In this document: positions 27,905 through 37,151 of the stretch, one piece after another
How the letters are laid out: the number at the start of each line of letters is the position of its first letter
Numbering within the stretch: the stretch's first letter is position 1
Assembly: GCF_016858305.2 (NCBI RefSeq)
Contig: NZ_CP074436.1
Location: forward strand, 3,802,001 to 3,866,000
Direction: 5' to 3'
Origin: Polaribacter sp. Q13
GTDB taxonomy: Bacteria; Bacteroidota; Bacteroidia; Flavobacteriales; Flavobacteriaceae
DNA: 64,000 bases
Translations under genes and position numbers: made by a program
The notes under the pieces: generated by a model
Seen by the model: only the letters and a program-made list of their open reading frames with translations
Databases searched by the model: none
What the model was told of the DNA's origin: nothing

Positions 27905-29251
27905 ATGGAGAATAATAAAATAGCAATTGGTTTAGATATTGGTACAACCAAAATCGCAGCAATGATTGGTCGCAAGAACGAATATGGTAAGATTGAAGTT
28001 ATTGGTATTGGTAAAGCTAAAAGTTTAGGTGTAAAGCGTGGTGTTGTAAGTAATATTACACAAACCATACAATCTATTCAGCAAGCGGTAGAGGAAGCGG
28101 AAAGTGTTTCTGGTGTTAAGATAGAAGAAGTTGTTGTAGGTATTGCCGGTCAACATATTCGTAGTTTACATCACAGTGATTATATTACAAGAAATAACGC
28201 AGATGAAGTAATAGATGAAACTGATATTGAAAATTTAGTAAACCAAGTTCATAAGTTGGTGATGTTGCCTGGAGAAGAAATTATCCATGTGTTGCCACAA
28301 GAGTATAAAGTAGACTCTCAAGCAGATATTAAGGAACCAATAGGTATGTATGGAGGTCGTTTGGAAGCGAATTTTCATGTGGTTGTTGGGCAAGTTTCTT
28401 CTATTAGAAATATTGGTCGTTGTGTTAAAAGTGCAGGTTTAGGTTTAAGTGAAATTACTTTAGAACCGTTAGCTTCTGCAGCAGCAGTATTAAGTCAAGA
28501 AGAAAAAGAGGCAGGAGTAGCATTGATTGATATAGGTGGTGGAACAACTGATTTGGCTATTTTTAAAGACGGAATTATTAGACATACAGCAGTAATTCCT
28601 TTTGGAGGAAATGTAATTACTGATGATATTAAAGAAGGTTGTTCTATTATAGAAAAACAAGCAGAATTATTAAAAATAAAATTTGGTTCTGCGTGGCCAG
28701 GAGAAAATAAAGAAACAGAGATCGTTTCTATACCTGGATTAAGAGGCAGAGAACCAAAAGAAATTACCTTAAAGAATTTATCAAAAATTATACATGCTAG
28801 AGTACAAGAAATTATTGAGCACGTGTATTTAGAGATCAAAAATTATGGTCACGAAACTGCAAAAGGAAAATTAATTGCAGGTATTGTGTTAACAGGTGGA
28901 GGTGCACAATTAAAGCACTTACGTCAGTTAGTTGAATATATTACAGGTATGGATGCAAGAATAGGTTATCCTAACGAACACTTGGCAGGAGAATCTGATG
29001 AAATTTTATCAAGTCCGGCTTTTGCAACAACGGTTGGTTTATTGATGGAAGGTTTAGAAAAGCTAAAACCTGTAGTAGAAGAAGTAGTGGTAGAAGAAAT
29101 TGTAGAAGAAGTTATTGATGAAAAGCAAGAACAATCTATAGAAGAAAATCCACCTGTGGCAGAGGTAAAACGAAAACCAAAAATTAAAAAGAAGTCGTTT
29201 TTTGAAAAATTTACAGAAAGTTTAAAAGATTTTTTGGACAACGCAGAATAA
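27905..29251 (+). CDS. ftsA: Cell division protein FtsA
   Basis: 448 residues with the actin-like ATPase motifs: GLDIGTTKIAAMIG (phosphate 1), the SHS2/1C domain (VVVGIAGQHIRS), IDIGGGTTDLAIF (phosphate 2) and LTGGGAQLKHL (adenosine). The end has an acidic linker rich in VVEE/IVEE and then a basic amphipathic-looking tail (KKKSFFEKFTESLKDFL), the expected membrane-targeting helix. It tethers FtsZ filaments to the membrane. Confidence 0.97.
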   Translation: MENNKIAIGLDIGTTKIAAMIGRKNEYGKIEVIGIGKAKSLGVKRGVVSNITQTIQSIQQAVEEAESVSGVKIEEVVVGIAGQHIRSLHHSDYITRNNADEVIDETDIENLVNQVHKLVMLPGEEIIHVLPQEYKVDSQADIKEPIGMYGGRLEANFHVVVGQVSSIRNIGRCVKSAGLGLSEITLEPLASAAAVLSQEEKEAGVALIDIGGGTTDLAIFKDGIIRHTAVIPFGGNVITDDIKEGCSIIEKQAELLKIKFGSAWPGENKETEIVSIPGLRGREPKEITLKNLSKIIHARVQEIIEHVYLEIKNYGHETAKGKLIAGIVLTGGGAQLKHLRQLVEYITGMDARIGYPNEHLAGESDEILSSPAFATTVGLLMEGLEKLKPVVEEVVVEEIVEEVIDEKQEQSIEENPPVAEVKRKPKIKKKSFFEKFTESLKDFLDNAE

Positions 29252-29315
29252 AGATTGAGATTAAGAAAAATAGAGTAAAAAACAAAAAATAATAATAAAC
29301 AATATATCGGTTATT

Positions 29316-31169
29316 ATGAGCGCAGAATTCGATAACATTTCATTTGACATGCCTAAAACGCAATCTAACACAATTAAAGTAATTGGAGTTGGAGGAGGAG
29401 GTAGCAACGCAGTAAACCACATGTTTACGCAACACATTAAAGGGGTAGACTTTGTAATTTGTAACACAGATGCACAGGCTTTAGAGAATAGTCCTGTTCC
29501 TAATAAAATTCAATTAGGAGCAAACTTAACCTCTGGGTTGGGTGCAGGGGCAAATCCAGAAGTAGGAGCCAAAGCAGCAAAAGAAAGCTTGCAAGAAATT
29601 CAGCAATTGTTAAATACCCAAACTAAAATGGTATTTATTACTGCTGGTATGGGTGGAGGTACCGGTACAGGAGCCGCTCCTATTATTGCCAAAATTGCAA
29701 AAGATATGGATATCTTAACCGTTGGTATTGTTACGATGCCTTTTGCTTTTGAGGGAAGAAGACGTTCTAAACAAGCTCAATTAGGAATCGATCAACTGCG
29801 CCAAAATGTAGATTCTTTAATTGTTATCAATAATAATAAATTACGTGAAGTTTATGGAAACCTTGGTTTTAAAGCTGGTTTTTCTAAGGCTGATGAGGTT
29901 TTATCTACGGCTTCTCGTGGAATAGCAGAGGTAATTACGCATCACTATAAACAAAATATTGATTTACATGATGCTAAAACGGTACTTTCTAATAGTGGTA
30001 CTGCAATTATGGGTTCTGCAAAAGAAGAAGGACAAACTAGAGCTAAAAGTGCTATTATGAAAGCATTAGATTCTCCTTTGTTAAATGATAACAAAATTAC
30101 AGGAGCAAAGAATGTGTTGTTGTTAATTGTTTCTGGAACCAACGAAGTAACGTTAGATGAGATTGGAGAAATAAATGACTACATACAAGATGAAGCTGGT
30201 TATGATGCCAACATTATTATGGGTATTGGAGAGGATGCAGATTTAGGTGATGCTATAGCAGTAACTATTGTAGCTACCGGTTTTGCTGCAGACCAACAAA
30301 GTACAATTACAAATACGGAGGTTAAGAAAATTGTACATACTTTAGAGGATGAACAAAAGGCTACGTATGATTTTAGTGAAAAAACAGTTATAAAAGCGCC
30401 ATCATTAAACGAGCCATTAACTAATAATGTAGAAGAAAAAATTATTCATTCTCTAGAAGAGGAAGTAGTAATACCAAAAACTAATTTGGTTAAAACTACT
30501 AATGAAATTGTAAATATGGAGGTTGTTTATGATGAAATTCAACCAGAAACTAGTGTAGAAGAAGATTTTGTTATTACAGATGTAACTCCAGTTCAAGAAG
30601 TACAAGCTGTAGAGGAGCCAAAAGTAAATCAGCCGAATTTATTATTTGATTTACCTTTAAATCCACAAGCCGAATTAAAAGCTACAAAGGTAAATGAGAT
30701 TGAATCTTTTGAAGAAGAAGAGGTGGTTTTTGAGAGAAAAGAAGTAGAAAAACGATATGTCTTAGAAGATTTTGATGCAAAACCAACTATTGGTAAAAGT
30801 TCTGGTATTGTTGAAAAAAAAACGGTTGAAGAAGAAATTAAGTTTGAATTAAAAACTAGAGCTCCTCAAGTAGAAATTAATCAGATAGAAACGCATAGCG
30901 AAGAAATTTCTCCTTTAGATTTAACAATTACAGACTTAAAAGAGCGCGCAGAAGAACGACGCAGAAAAATGAAAGGTTTCAACTATAAGTTCAACGATCA
31001 AATGAACAAGAATATAGATGAAATTGAACGTCAGCCAGCTTATAAAAGATTAGGGATAGATTTAGATGTAAATAGTCCTATTAGTAATACTAAAACATCT
31101 ATAAATAAAGATACAGAAGATATTAGTCTAAAATCTAATAATTCTTTTTTACATGATAATGTAGATTAA
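29316..31169 (+). CDS. ftsZ: Cell division protein FtsZ
   Basis: 617 residues, far longer than the ~380 of E. coli. The GTPase domain (about 1-330) has the tubulin signature GGGTGTG at 113-119, IGVGGGGSNAVNHM near the start, and the NDYIQDEAGYDANIIMG part of the C-terminal half. After about 330 comes a long, acidic, low-complexity linker typical of flavobacteria, then a conserved end containing IERQPAYKRLGIDLD. It forms the cytokinetic ring. It is the last gene of the dcw operon and is followed by a strong terminator. Confidence 0.97.
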   Translation: MSAEFDNISFDMPKTQSNTIKVIGVGGGGSNAVNHMFTQHIKGVDFVICNTDAQALENSPVPNKIQLGANLTSGLGAGANPEVGAKAAKESLQEIQQLLNTQTKMVFITAGMGGGTGTGAAPIIAKIAKDMDILTVGIVTMPFAFEGRRRSKQAQLGIDQLRQNVDSLIVINNNKLREVYGNLGFKAGFSKADEVLSTASRGIAEVITHHYKQNIDLHDAKTVLSNSGTAIMGSAKEEGQTRAKSAIMKALDSPLLNDNKITGAKNVLLLIVSGTNEVTLDEIGEINDYIQDEAGYDANIIMGIGEDADLGDAIAVTIVATGFAADQQSTITNTEVKKIVHTLEDEQKATYDFSEKTVIKAPSLNEPLTNNVEEKIIHSLEEEVVIPKTNLVKTTNEIVNMEVVYDEIQPETSVEEDFVITDVTPVQEVQAVEEPKVNQPNLLFDLPLNPQAELKATKVNEIESFEEEEVVFERKEVEKRYVLEDFDAKPTIGKSSGIVEKKTVEEEIKFELKTRAPQVEINQIETHSEEISPLDLTITDLKERAEERRRKMKGFNYKFNDQMNKNIDEIERQPAYKRLGIDLDVNSPISNTKTSINKDTEDISLKSNNSFLHDNVD

Positions 31170-31193
31170 ATAATCTTAATTTCTTTAAAAGAT

Positions 31194-31228
31194 CTATAAA
31201 AGCCACATTTTTAATGTGGCTTTTATAG
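31194..31228 (+). terminator. Intrinsic terminator of the dcw operon
   Basis: A 15-bp stem built on ATAAAAGCCACAT / ATGTGGCTTTTAT with a 5-nt loop, 25 bp after the ftsZ stop. The closing arm supplies the T-run. Confidence 0.88.
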
Positions 31229-31332
31229 TATAATTAAGTTTTGGTAAAACCTTTATCTTTTCATATCTTAGTGTTGGTCTACACTTTAGCGCCATTAACC
31301 CCCCAAAGAGTATTGCATTTATATAAATAAAA

Positions 31333-31340
31333 TACTTTTG
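31333..31340 (+). promoter_or_regulatory. -7 promoter element of the large T9SS cargo gene
   Basis: TACTTTTG (TAnnTTTG) ends 17 bp before the ATG at 31358. Confidence 0.55.
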
Positions 31341-31357
31341 TTAAAAAATACTTACAG

Positions 31358-34006
31358 ATGGAATCAAAACTACCTAAACATTTTAAGCTAATAACCTTTT
31401 TATGGCTTATAATAATTAATTTTTCTTTTAACGCACAAGAAGAACCTTTTAATTGTGATTACAATGCCTATTTATTCCAAAGGAATGATATTTATGCTTT
31501 AGATTTAGCATCGGGAAGTTCTTATGTGGTAAAAGAAGATGTTACTCCAGGATCTATTAATGCAGTAGGATATAATCCTGCAGATGGATACATTTGGGGA
31601 TCATTAAGTACACCTGCAAAAACAATTGTAAGAATTGGTAAAAACTTTAATGTAGAAACTTTTTATATAGATGAGTTACCAAGTTCTAGCAGATATGTAG
31701 GTGATGTTAGTTCAGAAGGTATCTATTATTTAAAAGGAGGAGGAACAAGTTATTATAAAATAGATTTAGACCCAGCGTCTGATAATTATACAAAGTATGT
31801 TAGTAGCCATGTGCTTACTAAAAACATTTCTGTACACGATTGGGCATTTAACGCTGTAGATGGTTATTTATATACCGTAGAAAAAAAGACGAATATATTA
31901 TATAGAATTAATGCTACTACTGGAGAAGTAATTAGTTTAGGAGTAGTACCTATTTTAAATGGTTTAAACTATACGTATGGAGCAGTTTATTTTGATGCTT
32001 CTGGTCGTTTTTATGTTTCTGCCAATCAAACCGGAACAGTATATGTTATTCAAAGTGTACAATCTCTAGAACCAGGAAGTCAGTTAGACTCTAATCTTTT
32101 TGCATACGGACCGTCAAGTAGTTCTAATGATGGGGCAAGATGTCCTACAGCTCCTGTACCTCAAGAAGATTGTGCAAATGGAGTAGATGATGATGGTGAT
32201 GGATTAGTAGATTGTGATGACCCGGCTTGTTCTGGTGTTGCAGCTTGTCCTATATTGGCACCACAAGTTTCTAGTGGTAATGATGGAGGTTTAGAAAGTA
32301 ATGATCGCCTTTCCCAGCAAATCAATCAAAGAAACTATTTAAGAAAAAAAGGGAACTATAAGTTTGATAAGTTAAAAGCTAAAAAGGTTATAAAAACTAA
32401 AAATTATAAGAAGTCTGCTGCAAAAAGTACAAATTTCGAATTAAAAGATTTAATTCCTTTAGACGTAATTTCGGGAACAACAACAGTAGAATCTTCTCCT
32501 TCAGATTTAATAGCAATTACAAATGCTACCGAACTATACTCTGTAGATTATGTAAAAGATGGAGAAACGATTGCGGTTGTGTTAGCTACTAAAACTGAGA
32601 ATGGAGTTTATGAACACACGAAATTTATTTGTGATAGATTATTAGGTGCCGAATTATTATCTGTTTCAACCATAGAACTTTTTCAAGAAGAAAGTGAAGA
32701 AGGCGAAGAAGAACAAGAAGGCGAAGGCGTACATTTTATTAAGTCTATTATAAAGAATAGTAATGGAACTAAAGAGTTTGTTTTAAGTTTTTCTGGAAGA
32801 TTGATTAATAATGAAGAAAATTTTGAAATAGAAAGTCATTGGAATATTGATAAATATGAGGAGGGAGCTACGTATTATAACTTTCAAATCTGGTCTAATA
32901 GTGTAGACGATTTGTTAACCTTAGGAGAGGAAGCTTTGGCGTTGTTCGAAATTCAGAAACCTATTTTAGATTATGAAACGTCTTCTCCACCACCTGTATT
33001 TGTTAAGAAAGGTAAATATGTTAACGGTACTTTAGAATTAGAGTTAATTAATATAAGAAGAAGTAAAAGTGCGGTAATAGATGCTGGTTTTAAAAGAACT
33101 GAAACTTCGGCTACAGAATATTTTAATAGCACCTTAGAGTTAACGGGTAATTACATTGAGTCTTTAGTTATTGATACAGGAAATATCTTTGATATCGGTT
33201 TTAGAATAGAAAATGAATACAATTTAACTCCAGATGATTTATTTATGTCTGATGGTGTCTGGGGAAAAGATGATTCTCCTTCAGGAACTACGATTAATGA
33301 ATTTGAGATTACTCAAAATGATAATATTTATACAGGAAGTGGTTATAGAGTAGAAAGAAATATAGCTTTAAAAGCAACCACAAGTGAGTACGTATCTGCG
33401 TTTAGATCTTTTACTCCAAGATTTACAACTGTAGATTTATCTAACTTTTCTACATTAGAACTAGAGGCAAAAGGAACAGGAGATGTAGAAATTACGATTG
33501 TGAAAGAAAGCATAGATGCTTGGGAAAACCAATTTAGAACTACTATAAAATTAAACGATACAGAAAGTCATTTTGCAATTCCTTTGTCGCATTTTGTTTC
33601 TGCCGCAGGTGGAGATATTGATTTATCTGATGCCGTAAATATTGTATTTACTATGTCTTCTGATGGTGTGGTTGTTTTAGATAAAGAAATGAATTTAAAA
33701 GACATACAGTTTACAACGCAAGTACTTGGAGTGCAAACAGAAGTTATTGCAGAAAATGAGGCTTTGTTAATGCCAAACCCAATGAAAGATGTTGCCGAGT
33801 TAAGTTTTTACTCAGAAACGAGTGCAACAACGAGTATTGAAGTTTATAACTTGACGGGTTCACTAATTAGAAAAACAATAGAAAATACTACAATAGGAAA
33901 TAATAGTGTCTCTATAGTAAGAGAAGGTTTGAAAAAAGGTATCTATTTTATAAAAATTAGAAATGATTTTAGAAATTATAAAACCTTAAAGTTGATTATA
34001 GAGTAA
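31358..34006 (+). CDS. Large secreted protein with NHL/DUF6923-like propeller and T9SS type A sorting domain
   Basis: 882 residues. Signal peptide to about residue 30 (ending FNAQ). Residues 35-265 read like a DUF6923/beta-propeller domain (YLFQRNDIYALDLASGSS, VGYNPADGYIWGS, FNAVDGYLYTVE). A Cys-rich Asp motif (CANGVDDDGDGLVDCDDPAC) follows and may bind Ca2+. The middle (about 330-800) has no family I can name. The last ~78 residues (LMPNPMKDVAELSF, then GIYFIKI) are the type IX sorting domain, so the protein is exported across the outer membrane and probably attached to the surface. It is monocistronic between two terminators. Confidence 0.85.
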   Translation: MESKLPKHFKLITFLWLIIINFSFNAQEEPFNCDYNAYLFQRNDIYALDLASGSSYVVKEDVTPGSINAVGYNPADGYIWGSLSTPAKTIVRIGKNFNVETFYIDELPSSSRYVGDVSSEGIYYLKGGGTSYYKIDLDPASDNYTKYVSSHVLTKNISVHDWAFNAVDGYLYTVEKKTNILYRINATTGEVISLGVVPILNGLNYTYGAVYFDASGRFYVSANQTGTVYVIQSVQSLEPGSQLDSNLFAYGPSSSSNDGARCPTAPVPQEDCANGVDDDGDGLVDCDDPACSGVAACPILAPQVSSGNDGGLESNDRLSQQINQRNYLRKKGNYKFDKLKAKKVIKTKNYKKSAAKSTNFELKDLIPLDVISGTTTVESSPSDLIAITNATELYSVDYVKDGETIAVVLATKTENGVYEHTKFICDRLLGAELLSVSTIELFQEESEEGEEEQEGEGVHFIKSIIKNSNGTKEFVLSFSGRLINNEENFEIESHWNIDKYEEGATYYNFQIWSNSVDDLLTLGEEALALFEIQKPILDYETSSPPPVFVKKGKYVNGTLELELINIRRSKSAVIDAGFKRTETSATEYFNSTLELTGNYIESLVIDTGNIFDIGFRIENEYNLTPDDLFMSDGVWGKDDSPSGTTINEFEITQNDNIYTGSGYRVERNIALKATTSEYVSAFRSFTPRFTTVDLSNFSTLELEAKGTGDVEITIVKESIDAWENQFRTTIKLNDTESHFAIPLSHFVSAAGGDIDLSDAVNIVFTMSSDGVVVLDKEMNLKDIQFTTQVLGVQTEVIAENEALLMPNPMKDVAELSFYSETSATTSIEVYNLTGSLIRKTIENTTIGNNSVSIVREGLKKGIYFIKIRNDFRNYKTLKLIIE

Positions 34007-34033
34007 AGTAATTTCACTTATTCTATTATTCTG

Positions 34034-34066
34034 AAGTCTCATAATTATTTTTTAATTATGAGACTT
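34034..34066 (+). terminator. Intrinsic terminator after the T9SS cargo gene
   Basis: A 14-bp stem (AAGTCTCATAATTA / TAATTATGAGACTT) followed by TTTT, 27 bp beyond the stop. Confidence 0.85.
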
Positions 34067-34282
34067 TTTAATTTAAAGAAGTATTAGCGGTAGTTCTATG
34101 TTTTACTGTTTTTTCCATTCATTTGGGTGCTGCTGTATCGGTTACAAAATGTTAGGACTAAGAATATTTGAATATGCAAGAGAAGTGTTATTTAATATGT
34201 TAATTAACGAATTAGAACAGCCGTTTATCTTTAGTTATTGTTTAATGGGCGGTCTTGATCGTTTTTAGGTTTTAATCCATTG

Positions 34283-34290
34283 TATATTTG
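34283..34290 (+). promoter_or_regulatory. -7 promoter element of a candidate small RNA
   Basis: TATATTTG matches TAnnTTTG. A -33 TTTG at the ideal spacing is absent; the nearest is CTTG about 24 bp upstream. Confidence 0.45.
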
Positions 34291-34407
34291 TGGTAACAAA
34301 AGAAAAAAGAATAATACATAGAACTCATATTGGCCCCCAATTTCGTCCCCTAATTTAATCCCCCAATTTTTCTAAAACCATATTTATTTATAGATATGGT
34401 TTTTTTT
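34291..34407 (+). ncRNA. Candidate small RNA with three C-tracts at 13-nt spacing
   Basis: Begins just after a TATATTTG promoter element and ends in a terminator: a 10-bp stem AAAACCATAT / ATATGGTTTT (34374-34403) followed by T's. Between them, C-tracts start at 34334, 34347 and 34360, each within CCCC(C/T)AATTT, so the unit repeats exactly every 13 nt. There is no open frame of note and no gene directly downstream. The regular unpaired C-rich repeats look like targets for pairing with G-rich ribosome sites, or like protein binding sites. No known family is recognised. Confidence 0.45.
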
Positions 34408-34519
34408 GTTTTTAGATTCTTTACAAGGATTCATATCTTAAAAATAAATTTCTATTAGTTAAGAAGTGATTCGGGATAGTTTTAAAGGATTATTCTGATG
34501 TTTATCTTGTAATTTGGAA

Positions 34520-34597
34520 GCAAACAAGCTTGCGTGAAGGATTGAAGCAATTGTTTGAGCTCTCACGCTTTTTAGCGTGAAGCGAGTGCGGAAATCC
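34520..34597 (+). repeat. Structured repeat element, copy 1
   Basis: Shares GATTGAAGCAATTGTTTGAG plus CTC, and GCGAGTGCGGAAA, with the minus-strand element at 50390-50477. Between the conserved parts is a hairpin TCACGC-loop-GCGTGA, and the outer ends GGATT (34539-34543) and AATCC (34593-34597) pair. Both stems differ in sequence from copy 2 but still pair, so the element is probably structured as RNA or single-stranded DNA. Confidence 0.65.
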
Positions 34598-34625
34598 TGA
34601 CCTTTAGGGCACGCCCAAACAAAAA

Positions 34626-34652
34626 AAAATCCACCTAAAAAAGATGGATTTT
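34626..34652 (-). terminator. Intrinsic terminator after the aminotransferase gene
   Basis: Stem AAAATCCA / TGGATTTT with partly paired inner part and a long A-run on its left, giving a T-run on the minus strand. Confidence 0.75.
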
Positions 34653-34728
34653 AATATTGATAAATAACGATCTTGTCAATCTGAACTTGTTTGAGATTCT
34701 GAAATAAATTAAGAATGACAGTTTAAGT

Positions 34729-35916
34729 TTAGCTTAACGCTTCTTTAATTCTTTTGATTGCTTCTCTAATTTGTAATTCTGATGCTGCATAAGAAATTCT
34801 AATACAGTTTGGTGTACCAAAAGCATCTCCAGTTACTGTTGCAACGTTTGCTTTTTCTAAAATAAATAAAGAAAAATCACTTGCAGTTTCAATTTTCATT
34901 CCTTTAATAGTTTTACCAAAGAAAGCAGAAACATCAGGAAAAACGTAAAATGCACCTTCAGGAACATTTACTTTAAATCCGTCTATTTCTCTTAACAATC
35001 CAATAATGATATCTCTACGAGTTTTAAACTCGTCTACCATAAACTGAATTTTAGAAACCGGTGCTAAAACTGCTGTAATTGCAGCTCTTTGTGCAATACA
35101 GTTTGTACCAGAGGTAATTTGCCCTTGCATTTTTGTACATGCCTTAGCAATCCATTCTGGAGCACCAATATAACCAATTCTCCAACCTGTCATAGCAAAT
35201 GCTTTTGCCAAACCGTTTACAGTAATGGTTCTGTCGTACATGCTTTCAATTGCCGCAAAACTAAATGGTTTTGTATCGTAATTGATATGTTCATAGATTT
35301 CATCTGATAAGATAAAAATCTGTGGGTGTTTTTCTAAAACTGCTGCCAACGCTCTATATTCTGCTTCACTATAAATAGTTCCACTTGGATTGTTTGGAGA
35401 GTTAAAGAAAATCATTTTTGTTTTTGGCGTAATTGCCGCTTCTAATTGCTCTGGAGTGATTTTAAAATCGGTCTCTATAGAAGAAGGAATTTCTACATAT
35501 TTAGCTTCACATAAAATTGCAATTGCAGAGTAGCTTACCCAATATGGTGCTGGTAATAAAACTTCATCACCAGGGTTTAACAATACTTGTGCAATGTTTG
35601 CAATAGATTGTTTTGCTCCTGTAGAAACTACAACTTGACTTGGTTTGTAAACTAAGTCGTTATCGCGTTTAAACTTGGTGCAAATAGCTTCTTTTAAATC
35701 AGCATATCCATCTACTGGAGAATACGAATTATAATTTTGATTGATAGCTTCAATGGCAGCGTCTTTAATAAAATCTGGTGTATTAAAGTCTGGTTCTCCC
35801 AAACTTAAACCAATAATATCTTTTCCTTCTGCTCTTAGTTCTCTTGCTTTAGCAGCCATTGCTAAAGTTTGAGATACAGGTAAACTGTTAATTCTGTCCG
35901 ATAATGGATGTTTCAT
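34729..35916 (-). CDS. Class I PLP-dependent aminotransferase (aspartate aminotransferase type)
   Basis: 395 residues. Fold type I class I motifs: SLGEPDFNTP near the start, VVSTGAKQSIAN, NSPNNPSGTIYS, LSDEIYEHI (Asp and Tyr of the PLP pocket), NGLAKAFAMTGWRIGY with the Schiff-base Lys, and NCIRISYAAS with the substrate-carboxylate Arg. It is of the 1b subgroup of aspartate/prephenate aminotransferases common in Bacteroidota. It is cytoplasmic and has its own terminator. Confidence 0.93.
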   Translation of the reverse strand: MKHPLSDRINSLPVSQTLAMAAKARELRAEGKDIIGLSLGEPDFNTPDFIKDAAIEAINQNYNSYSPVDGYADLKEAICTKFKRDNDLVYKPSQVVVSTGAKQSIANIAQVLLNPGDEVLLPAPYWVSYSAIAILCEAKYVEIPSSIETDFKITPEQLEAAITPKTKMIFFNSPNNPSGTIYSEAEYRALAAVLEKHPQIFILSDEIYEHINYDTKPFSFAAIESMYDRTITVNGLAKAFAMTGWRIGYIGAPEWIAKACTKMQGQITSGTNCIAQRAAITAVLAPVSKIQFMVDEFKTRRDIIIGLLREIDGFKVNVPEGAFYVFPDVSAFFGKTIKGMKIETASDFSLFILEKANVATVTGDAFGTPNCIRISYAASELQIREAIKRIKEALS

Positions 35917-35942
35917 CTTACTGATAGTTGTTGTTGTGTTAC

Positions 35943-37034
35943 TTATGCTATTTCAGGGTTTTTACCCAAAACTCCCAAATGTCTAAAATGTTCTATAATT
36001 GCTTTACGCATGGTAGCGTATTCATTATAAGGCAAATTAAATTCCTTGGCGGTTTCTTTTACAATTTTAGCTAATTTATCATAATGTACATGAGAAATAT
36101 GCGGAAAAATATGATGTTCAACTTGATGATTTAAACCTCCTGTATAGAAGTTTACCAATGAATTAGTAGGTGCAAAGTTAGATGTTGTGTATAATTGGTG
36201 GACTGCCCAAGTGTGTTCTAAATTTCCTTCTTTATCTGGTAAAGGCATTTCTGTATTTGGTACAATGTGTGCTAATTGAAAAACCAAACTCAAAATCATA
36301 CCTGCAGTATAATGCATTACAAAAAAGCCAATTAGAACTTTCCACCAAGCAATGTCTAAAACCAATAAAGGTAAAACAATCCAAAGTGCATAATATGCAA
36401 TTTTAGAAATGACTAATTTGGTCCATTCGGTTGTAGGGTTTGGAAACTTACCATAAGATAGTTTACGTTTTAAATAACGGTGCATTTGCTTAATATCTGT
36501 GGTAATTGCCCAGTTAATGGTTAATAATCCGTACAAAAAGATAGAATAATATTTCTGAATTTTATGAATAGGTAACCATGTAGAATGTTGAGAGAAACGA
36601 ATAATTCGTCCAGCGTCAATATCTTCATCATGTCCTTCTACGTTTGTAAATGTATGGTGTAAAACGTTGTGTTGTACTTTCCAATTATACACGTTTCCGG
36701 CAAGAATATAAATACTGCTTCCCATTAATTTATTAACCCATTTTCTTTTAGAAAAAGAATCGTGATTGGCATCGTGCATTACATTCATACCAACACCGGC
36801 CATTCCTATTCCTGTAACCACCATTAAAAGTGCCATTACCCATTGAGGCATAGAAACTGTTAAGATTAAAATAAAAGGAACCAGGAAAAGAGAAAACATT
36901 ATAATTGCTTTTGTGTACAATTTCCAGTTTCCTGTTTTTCTTAATTCGTTTTCTTTAAAATAGGTGTTTACTCTTTTGTTTAGAGTTCTAAAGAATTTTG
37001 CTTTATCTACTCTCGAAAAGTTTATTGTTTTCAT
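35943..37034 (-). CDS. Membrane fatty acid/acyl-CoA desaturase
   Basis: 363 residues, four or more membrane helices, and the three histidine boxes of front-end-type desaturases: HDANHD, HNVLHH and HQVEHH. These bind the di-iron centre that introduces a cis double bond into membrane acyl chains. The HQVEHH third box points to the delta-5/delta-6-like group, without a fused cytochrome b5. Likely used for membrane fluidity in a cold marine habitat; regiospecificity is not readable. Confidence 0.93.
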   Translation of the reverse strand: MKTINFSRVDKAKFFRTLNKRVNTYFKENELRKTGNWKLYTKAIIMFSLFLVPFILILTVSMPQWVMALLMVVTGIGMAGVGMNVMHDANHDSFSKRKWVNKLMGSSIYILAGNVYNWKVQHNVLHHTFTNVEGHDEDIDAGRIIRFSQHSTWLPIHKIQKYYSIFLYGLLTINWAITTDIKQMHRYLKRKLSYGKFPNPTTEWTKLVISKIAYYALWIVLPLLVLDIAWWKVLIGFFVMHYTAGMILSLVFQLAHIVPNTEMPLPDKEGNLEHTWAVHQLYTTSNFAPTNSLVNFYTGGLNHQVEHHIFPHISHVHYDKLAKIVKETAKEFNLPYNEYATMRKAIIEHFRHLGVLGKNPEIA

Positions 37035-37053
37035 TAATTTTATATATAGTTTA

Positions 37054-37061
37054 CAAAAATA
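37054..37061 (-). promoter_or_regulatory. -7 promoter element of the desaturase gene
   Basis: TATTTTTG on the minus strand, 19 bp upstream of the start codon. Confidence 0.5.
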
Positions 37062-37127
37062 AGATTTTTAAAATATCTTTGTGTAACAAAGGTTGCATTT
37101 TGTTGCTAATTGTTTGTTGACAATAAC

Positions 37128-37135
37128 TATTTTTG
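37128..37135 (+). promoter_or_regulatory. -7 promoter element of rsmG
   Basis: TATTTTTG, 16 bp before the ATG at 37152. It lies inside the longer open frame that starts at 37110, so that longer start is unlikely. Confidence 0.5.
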
Positions 37136-37151
37136 CATCATATACTTTTTT

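Larger units (their letters stand above)
34067..34728. other. Long non-coding region with RNA-like elements
   Basis: About 660 bp without a credible gene. It holds a candidate small RNA (34291-34407), a structured repeat element (34520-34597), the aminotransferase terminator (34626-34652) and a REP-like GTCA...TCTGAACTTG... piece at about 34677-34721. Confidence 0.7.
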
